Shown here: positions 30,718 to 36,128 of the stretch, piece by piece
Layout: each line of letters starts with the position of its first letter
Position numbering within the stretch: position 1 is the stretch's first letter
Source of the DNA: a virus
Strand: one strand, 5' to 3'
DNA length: 36,128 bases
Virus record (IMG/VR): IMGVR_UViG_3300031772_000132
Location: 1 to 36,128 of that record
Made by a program: the position numbers and the translations under genes
Notes under the pieces: model-generated
Told to the model about the DNA's origin: nothing
Databases searched by the model: none
What the model saw: only the letters and a program-made list of their open reading frames with translations

Positions 30718-33700
30718 GCGAGGCAACAAACGCTTTAAAATCAGCCGCTAAAATAGCGGAAGAGATTTTGAAAAAAAGTAAACGGCTGGCTCCAGAGGCT
30801 AAAGCTATTGAAGAAATTGCTAAAGCTCCATCATTAAAGGGAGCTGCTGAAGCCTTTGAGTTGGCTACAAAACGGCCAGACTTCGGGACCTATTCAAAGC
30901 TAGAAGAAATCATTCAACAAAAGATGCCTAACAAGGCTAGCCCTGAGCAGATTAGGGCAATCATTAAAGATGCTAAGCCGGATGAGGTAGCCTTTACTGG
31001 ATTAGAGGATTTGTTGAGCGGTAAAGCTCTAGATGACTCTGCCAAAAGTTCGCAAAAAAAAGCATTTGAGGAATGGCAGGATAAGGGCGCAAAGGCTTGG
31101 GAGACATTCTCAGATAATGGGGATGAATCAGCTTTTAAAACAGCTGTAGAAAAGCATAAATTAGAAAGACCGTCTCTAGCAGTCCCAGAGAAAAAATCCT
31201 CTTTAACAAAAGACGAGGTTTTAAAACAGGTTAGAGAGAATCAACCTAAGTTAAATGAAATTACTTTAGGCTCAGTTAAGGCTGATCAACAGTTGATGAT
31301 GGGCATGGAGGACAATCTAGACAAACTTCAAAAAATCAGAGATTTGGCCTCGGAAAAGTTGAATTCGTCCTCGGAAAATCTGGTATCAAAGCTAGTTAAG
31401 GAACACGGGTTTTCTGAAAAAAGAGCTAAGGATTTAGTTTCTCAAAGCAAGTGGGCAAAAGATGACCAAATGGTTCGAGGCGGGGATATTTATACATTAT
31501 ATAGAACCGCTTTGCCCGAAGGCTCCAGCCTCAATATCGATGACTTTGTAGAGTTGTTAAAGCAAGATCGAAAGGCTGGCAGAGAATTGACCTCTGCAGT
31601 TAGAGAATACAATACAAAAAGTACTGAGGCAGCAAGAGGAACTAATACAAAATATCAAAAATACTCTTTAGAGGGCGGAAAGAACTACAAAGAGACACTG
31701 ATTCAAAATCCTGATCCTGGTTTTACTCGTAGACAATACAAATCAGGGCATTGGGATAAGCCTGACGTATTGGCTCACGTTCGATCTCAAGAGTTTACTG
31801 ACACTCAGGGTAAGAAACTTTTCAACATTGAAGAAATTCAGTCTGATTGGCATCAACAAGGGCGGAAAAGCGGTTACTCCTCAAAAGATACCCAGAAAAA
31901 TCTTTTAGCTAAAGATAAAGAAGTAAGCGATTTTGGCAAAGAGACGACTGCAATGACTAAAAAGTTTGAAGCCCAACAGGGTAAAATACTTAAATTGATC
32001 GGCCAGTCTGACTCATTAACTGGAAATAAAAGAGCAAACATTTACCAGATTATAACCGACCCAGATTTTAAGCTAAATGACTTGGGTAAAGTAGGGACTC
32101 AGGGAGGACGGGAGGCTATAGACATTGTGAAAAGTGAAGAAATGGCAAAAGAGCTTTCTGCTTTTCAAAAATTGAGTGCCGAAAAGGAAGCCGTTTTTAG
32201 TAAATGGGGGCAGATCAGGAGTGAACAAGACGCATTGCTGAGAGCGTCTGAAACTCCAGATGCTCCGTTCAAGAAAACATGGCACGAGCTAGCTCTAAAG
32301 AAATCATTGAAAGACGCCGTTGATTCTGGCGCGGATAGAATGAGTTGGACTCCTGGGGCAGAGCAAGCGGATAGATACTCTTTAGCCAAAACGATAAATA
32401 CCATAACCTATCAGCCATCTGAGGGAAGACTAATAGCCGTTTCAACCGATGGTAAAAGGGTTCTTGACCAAAAGGGCATACCTGTTGAAAAGTTAGAAGA
32501 ATATATCGGGAAAGACCCAGCTAGAAAAATAGCAGAGGGAAAACCTAACTCTGAAGGATTTATTGATTTAGAAAACGCTGATTTAAAAATGGGCGGCGAG
32601 GGGATGAAAGGTTTCTATGACCAAATTATTCCCTCATATCTCAAGAAATTATCTAAGCAGTTTGATGCTCCCATGGGAGAGACAATCATCAATACAGGCG
32701 GCAGAGAGCTTAAAGTCCCCTATATCGAGCTTAGCGAAAAGCTAAAGACACAAATTAAAACTAAGGGGATGCCGCTGTTTGCAACGGCAGCGGCAATTGG
32801 TTTTGGAACGTCTAGCAATGAGGCGAGTGCGTCTGAGGGTAATATGGGACAAAAGAAAAAAGCATTATCATGGGATGAAATACCTCCTCAGCCAGGTGAC
32901 CTAGAGCCACAAGAACAACAGGCTCAAGGGGCAATGTCTTGGGACGAGATACCGCCACAACCAGGAGATTTAGAAGAAGAACCAAGTGCTTTGAAACAAT
33001 TTGGGGCTAAGGCTCTTGGTAAGGTAGCAGAGGCCGCTGAGTGGTTTGATGCTCGTACAGGTGCGCCGTCTCGTAAGGCCATTGGAGTATTGCAAGAGGA
33101 CTTTACTGACGTACCAGGGGCATGGGAGGCGGCTAAGCAGCAATACGGAGCTCCGACTCAACTAGCGCCTACTGGTAAACAATTATCTATTAGGGCAGGA
33201 GTTCCGACAACTTCATTATCAGAAGTAGCTCCAGGAATGTTTTCGGATACAGGTGAAGAGTGGCTTAAATTTCGTAAGGGCGGGTTTGCTGATGTGAGCC
33301 CTGCCGGCGTTACTGGGCTTGTAACTGATATCACCGCCGATCCAACAAATCTTATCCCTGTTGGGAAATTATTAAAGGGAGGTAAGGCCGCTACTCAAGA
33401 GCTTGTAGGTTTCATTAGAGGAGTCGGGAAAGAACTACCAGAGGCGGCTCGAGTCGCAAAGGTAGCCTCTCAAATGGCCTCAGAGCCCGGCGTTTACCAA
33501 ACAGTTAAAAATGCAGTTCAAGACACCGCTAAATCTGTAGAGAAATTAGTTAAGCCTGGTATCTCGCCAACATGGGAGCACTACCGAGGAGTAGCAGTTA
33601 AGCACGGTATTGATCCGGCCATTCTACAGGGCGGAGCACTTGAGCATGGTGCGAATACTCTCATCACTCGAAGTCGGCAAAAGCTTGCTCAAGGTATTGG

Positions 33701-35090
33701 CGGTGAGACCTTTAGAAATAAATATATGCAAGGTCTCTCGTCGATTTATGATGCTACGAAAAAAGTAGTGAATAAAATTGGTGACGGTGCTGAGCCTTTA
33801 GCAAGAACGGACGCTGGGGAAGTCATTGCTCAGGAGTTTAAAAACACTCAAAAGAATTTCTTCCAGAAAATGGATATTACCTACAACACGGTTTTATCTC
33901 AATTGCCTCCTAACGCTCCAATCCCAACAATGGCATTGAAAGCGTATAAACAATCGATTGATCCAGTTGTTACTCAATTAATCGAACGTTCAAAAAACAA
34001 GTTTTTAAATCCAACAGTAAGAGCTCAGGCTAAGGCTCTGGCAGCTGATTTAAAAGCTGCCGGCAAAGCTAATGGAACCATGCAAGAGCTTCGAGAGGGA
34101 ATGACTCAATTAAAAGATGCTTTTGAAAACTCTTATCTAGCAAAAGATATGCCCTTAGAAATCCGTACTATGCGGGAGCTTTATAAGAAGAGCTCTGAGG
34201 CGTTCATTGATGGCACTGAGGACTACTTGGGTAAAGAAGTTTCATCGGCTCTAAGAGACAACAATAAGGCAATGACTGAATGGTTTAGAAAAACTGAGCG
34301 ACTGGATGATATTCTCTCAGGCGGGAAGTCAGGCGAAGAGGTCTTTAGAAAAACTATTGAAAACGCTGACTCAAATATGCTTCGGGATATGCGAGTTATT
34401 TTTGATCAAAATCCCGGTGTTTTGAAGAGAGCAAAAGCGGCGTTTATTGATGGGCTCATGAAAGTTGACGAGGATGGGATGTTTTCATTCGCTCGTTTTA
34501 ACAACAAGATCCGGGACCCAAAATCTAAGATGATCTTAAAAGAGCTCTTTACTCCGGAAGAGGTTACAGAGCTCTTGGAACTTACAAAGATGGGTGAGGA
34601 AATGGGTCCTCAGATTTTAAACCCATCAAGAACAGCTGAGTTTTTGGGACTTGAGTTAAGCCCTAAAAACATTGCTGGAGAAGCGGCGCAAAGATCCATT
34701 ATTGATATTCTAGAAAAGCAAGCTAGGTCCAGAGGAGTGGGGAAAGCTGCAGAGGTCATCCCTGAGGCGGTTCAAGAGCCGGGACTTGTGAAAGAGTTTG
34801 GAAATCAGCTTAAGTATGGCGGAGCTTTTGCGGCAGGGGCAGAGGGGCTTGGAGAAATGTTACAAGATCCGAAAACAATAGCAGCAAAAGAAATAATGCG
34901 TCAGTCAGGACGTATGCAAGAACAGCCTCAAGATATGGACGTTCCGCTCGACTATATGCCTCAGTTAGAAAAAGACATTATGAGTCGCGGCAAAATGAGT
35001 AACACTGAAAAGGCTCAGTTACTCTATCGCGCTAAAAAAGAGGGTAAGATAAACTTAGACGCTTTAAATAGGATTCAAGAGGGGAGATAA
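30714..35090 (+). CDS. Giant multidomain internal virion protein (polyvalent-type)
   Basis: The 1458-residue protein is the largest in the genome. Its N-terminal region (to about 330) is helical. A conserved module runs from about 335 to 690, with GHWDKPDVLAHVRSQ (about 344-358), IEEIQSDWHQQGRKSGY (about 371-387) and PFKKTWHELALKKSL (about 517-531), ending GFYDQIIPSYLKKL and KGMPLFATAAA. I know this module from large phage proteins. Its activity is not settled. A linker carries two copies of (L/M)SWDEIPPQPGDLE (717 and 740). The second half (about 760-1458) is mainly helical, like an ejected core protein. It overlaps the upstream gene as ATGA. Confidence 0.7.
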   Translation: MSEATNALKSAAKIAEEILKKSKRLAPEAKAIEEIAKAPSLKGAAEAFELATKRPDFGTYSKLEEIIQQKMPNKASPEQIRAIIKDAKPDEVAFTGLEDLLSGKALDDSAKSSQKKAFEEWQDKGAKAWETFSDNGDESAFKTAVEKHKLERPSLAVPEKKSSLTKDEVLKQVRENQPKLNEITLGSVKADQQLMMGMEDNLDKLQKIRDLASEKLNSSSENLVSKLVKEHGFSEKRAKDLVSQSKWAKDDQMVRGGDIYTLYRTALPEGSSLNIDDFVELLKQDRKAGRELTSAVREYNTKSTEAARGTNTKYQKYSLEGGKNYKETLIQNPDPGFTRRQYKSGHWDKPDVLAHVRSQEFTDTQGKKLFNIEEIQSDWHQQGRKSGYSSKDTQKNLLAKDKEVSDFGKETTAMTKKFEAQQGKILKLIGQSDSLTGNKRANIYQIITDPDFKLNDLGKVGTQGGREAIDIVKSEEMAKELSAFQKLSAEKEAVFSKWGQIRSEQDALLRASETPDAPFKKTWHELALKKSLKDAVDSGADRMSWTPGAEQADRYSLAKTINTITYQPSEGRLIAVSTDGKRVLDQKGIPVEKLEEYIGKDPARKIAEGKPNSEGFIDLENADLKMGGEGMKGFYDQIIPSYLKKLSKQFDAPMGETIINTGGRELKVPYIELSEKLKTQIKTKGMPLFATAAAIGFGTSSNEASASEGNMGQKKKALSWDEIPPQPGDLEPQEQQAQGAMSWDEIPPQPGDLEEEPSALKQFGAKALGKVAEAAEWFDARTGAPSRKAIGVLQEDFTDVPGAWEAAKQQYGAPTQLAPTGKQLSIRAGVPTTSLSEVAPGMFSDTGEEWLKFRKGGFADVSPAGVTGLVTDITADPTNLIPVGKLLKGGKAATQELVGFIRGVGKELPEAARVAKVASQMASEPGVYQTVKNAVQDTAKSVEKLVKPGISPTWEHYRGVAVKHGIDPAILQGGALEHGANTLITRSRQKLAQGIGGETFRNKYMQGLSSIYDATKKVVNKIGDGAEPLARTDAGEVIAQEFKNTQKNFFQKMDITYNTVLSQLPPNAPIPTMALKAYKQSIDPVVTQLIERSKNKFLNPTVRAQAKALAADLKAAGKANGTMQELREGMTQLKDAFENSYLAKDMPLEIRTMRELYKKSSEAFIDGTEDYLGKEVSSALRDNNKAMTEWFRKTERLDDILSGGKSGEEVFRKTIENADSNMLRDMRVIFDQNPGVLKRAKAAFIDGLMKVDEDGMFSFARFNNKIRDPKSKMILKELFTPEEVTELLELTKMGEEMGPQILNPSRTAEFLGLELSPKNIAGEAAQRSIIDILEKQARSRGVGKAAEVIPEAVQEPGLVKEFGNQLKYGGAFAAGAEGLGEMLQDPKTIAAKEIMRQSGRMQEQPQDMDVPLDYMPQLEKDIMSRGKMSNTEKAQLLYRAKKEGKINLDALNRIQEGR

Positions 35091-35091
35091 T

Positions 35092-35304
35092 ATGGAAATC
35101 ATTCAAAGTTGGCCGATTGTAGCTCAGGTTCTAGCGTGTATTTTGGCTCTAAACGTAGCATTGTCGGGGCTCAAGGCGGGTCTAGATATCATTAAGGACA
35201 AGACCGCAAGTCAGGTTGATAATAAGATGGCTGATGCGCTTGGTAAGGCAGCTGCCTTGCTTGGTAAGATTCTGGATATGGTTGGTTACAATCCTAAGCA
35301 CTAA
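35092..35304 (+). CDS. Small membrane protein
   Basis: The 70-residue protein has one hydrophobic segment (about residues 8-28, PIVAQVLACILALNVALSGL) and an amphipathic helix (about 46-66). It lies directly before two further small genes, the last of which encodes a lipoprotein. A holin-like or pinholin-like role is possible from size and topology, unproven. Confidence 0.55.
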   Translation: MEIIQSWPIVAQVLACILALNVALSGLKAGLDIIKDKTASQVDNKMADALGKAAALLGKILDMVGYNPKH

Positions 35305-35538
35305 ATGAGTTTTGTTTTATTTATTGAGATTTTAAAATCTCTACCTTTATTGATTAAGACAGTGGCAGAGATTTGGTCATGGCTTGTTCGTACAAGTCAC
35401 GGTCATCCTGAGATGTTGTTAATGGAGATTCATGCAATTACAAAACAAATCAATGAAAACGATACTGCAGAAAGCCGGCAGGATGCTGCTCGTAGGTTGT
35501 CTCTTTTATGGGCAGGGATGCCAAACAACAAAACCTAA
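35305..35538 (+). CDS. Small membrane-associated protein, possible inner spanin-like
   Basis: The 77-residue protein has an N-terminal hydrophobic stretch (residues 3-28, FVLFIEILKSLPLLIKTVAEIWSWL, given here only by its ends FVLF and IWSWL) followed by an amphipathic helix with charged residues. The lipoprotein gene starts inside it in another frame. This nested layout is seen for Rz/Rz1 spanins. The short length is a problem for that assignment. Confidence 0.5.
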   Translation: MSFVLFIEILKSLPLLIKTVAEIWSWLVRTSHGHPEMLLMEIHAITKQINENDTAESRQDAARRLSLLWAGMPNNKT

Positions 35539-35704
35539 AGCGGTTGAGAATGTTACGGTCTGCATATACTCGGCTCAAAGGGTTGTCTTTGATTGTTCGG
35601 ATAATGCAGGTCATTGGCAGGTCCAGCCAAAACTTGCAGATGGCTACGTGGCGTATCCTCAGCAAAGCCATGATAAGATTCTATCGTCATGCCTGAAACA
35701 ATAG
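35432..35704 (+). CDS. Small lipoprotein, nested gene (possible outer-membrane spanin)
   Basis: The 90-residue protein begins within the previous gene in another frame, with GGAG five bases before the ATG. A basic N-terminus is followed by a hydrophobic stretch (about residues 18-27) with two candidate lipid cysteines: LVGC at C23, and QGC at C31. Its mature part contains three Cys (TVCIYSAQRVVFDCSD and ILSSCLKQ). The nested layout resembles the Rz1-type lipoprotein of spanin pairs. It overlaps the RusA-like gene start by 16 bases. It lacks a Pro-rich segment, so it is a weak spanin candidate. Confidence 0.55.
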   Translation: MQLQNKSMKTILQKAGRMLLVGCLFYGQGCQTTKPKAVENVTVCIYSAQRVVFDCSDNAGHWQVQPKLADGYVAYPQQSHDKILSSCLKQ

Positions 35705-36128
35705 ACGGGATTTACTTTTTTAACATTCCAATCCCGCCAAGTGCTAACGCGATGTACGCCACGTTTACGAAGCATGGAAAGACTCGTAGAATCCCTTCAA
35801 AGGAACTTAGGGAATACGCGAAGGTATTTGAAATTTGGGTATTGCAGAATAAGGCGTCACTTAATGAGGCTCGAAAGACAATCATCGAGTGGAATATGCC
35901 TTTAGAGGTTAGTTTTTTTCTCGTCTTAAAGCGGGATAAGTTACTTACGAAAGATGGAAGGATGAAAAAACTAGATGTATCCAATAGGTCAAAATCCTTA
36001 CATGATAAACTCGGGGACGCTCTTGGCATTGACGATTGCTACTTTGTTAGTTGTCCTATGGAAAAAATTATAGCCGATGTTTGTAATGAGCAGGTCATAG
36101 TCTATAATTTTTTCCATAGGACAACTAA
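35689..36128 (+). CDS. RusA-like Holliday junction resolvase, 5' part (gene runs into contig end)
   Basis: The ATG at 35689 begins 15 bases before the end of the upstream lipoprotein gene. The frame stays open to the contig end but only 35689-36103 is genomic, since 36104-36128 is fold-back sequence. It continues at base 127 in the left part, giving 179 residues in all. Visible here are the N-terminal FNIPIPPSANAMY segment (residues 11-23) and the active-site stretch LDVSNRSKSLHDKLGDALG (95-113) followed by IDD (114-116). In E. coli RusA the corresponding motif is D-x-D-N, while here the second Asp is Ser98, a variant I recall in other phage RusA-like proteins. Confidence 0.75.
   Translation, partial: MPETIDGIYFFNIPIPPSANAMYATFTKHGKTRRIPSKELREYAKVFEIWVLQNKASLNEARKTIIEWNMPLEVSFFLVLKRDKLLTKDGRMKKLDVSNRSKSLHDKLGDALGIDDCYFVSCPMEKIIADVCNEQVIVYNFFHRTT
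35978..36103. repeat. Terminal direct repeat, right copy
   Basis: The 126 bases are identical to 1-126, giving a circular length of 35,977 bp. It lies inside the RusA-like gene. Confidence 0.85.
36102..36128. repeat. Fold-back inverted copy at contig end
   Basis: These 27 bases are the exact reverse complement of 70-96 (equal to 36047-36073). They come right at the end of the contig, do not continue the sequence seen after base 126, and would change the last codons of the RusA-like protein. I read this as an artefact of amplification or assembly. Confidence 0.8.

Noticed and set aside
1-36128. CRISPR array, insertion sequence, attachment site or tRNA gene
   Set aside because: No regularly spaced repeats, transposase, integrase or tRNA pattern was seen on either strand.

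Overview
This window is essentially the complete genome of a tailed double-stranded DNA phage, most likely a short-tailed (podovirus-like) one. Bases 1-126 recur exactly at 35978-36103, so the contig is a circularly permuted or circular assembly of about 35,977 bp. One gene (a RusA-like resolvase) is cut by the arbitrary contig ends and is restored intact when the ends are joined. The last 25 bases (36104-36128) are a fold-back copy of nearby sequence and look like an assembly artefact. The host cannot be named. Several lipobox-type signal peptides, a zinc peptidase endolysin and small lipoproteins suggest a host with a Gram-negative envelope (inference).

Layout. (1) 35689-36128 plus 1-251: RusA-like resolvase, convergent with a minus-strand DdrA/Rad52-like annealing protein (246-872). 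(2) 246-2448, minus strand: recombination and small unknown genes, a lipoprotein, recognisable promoters and a terminator, and a 330-bp non-coding stretch with inverted repeats and strong potential RNA structure. (3) 2508-2831, plus: a compact unit with a ribbon-helix-helix protein and two tiny ORFs, closed by a GCAA-loop terminator. (4) 2872-5024, plus: a stop/start-coupled chain beginning with a ParB-like protein, small membrane proteins and lipoproteins, and an HNH endonuclease. A small minus-strand gene with a near-consensus promoter lies at 5016-5225. (5) 5391-12652: packaging and head module (small and large terminase, portal, scaffold, major capsid), ending in a strong terminator. (6) 12724-21519: virion surface proteins and fibres sharing interchangeable modules, with a two-helix membrane protein in the middle. 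(7) 21528-23380: a large uncharacterised protein, a membrane/coiled-coil protein and an M15 peptidase, probably the lysis region. (8) 23380-30717: fibre-like protein, tandem paralogous small proteins, head-tail connector, tail nozzle-like protein, a GNAT-like protein and coiled-coil proteins likely to be ejected. (9) 30714-35090: a 1458-residue multidomain protein, probably an internal or ejected virion protein. (10) 35092-35704: small membrane proteins and a nested lipoprotein, a possible second lysis cassette.

No DNA polymerase, helicase, primase, RNA polymerase or integrase could be recognised. The phage appears to rely on host replication plus its own recombination pair (annealing protein and resolvase). 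Function calls rest on sequence motifs, gene order and recall of families; no database search was run.
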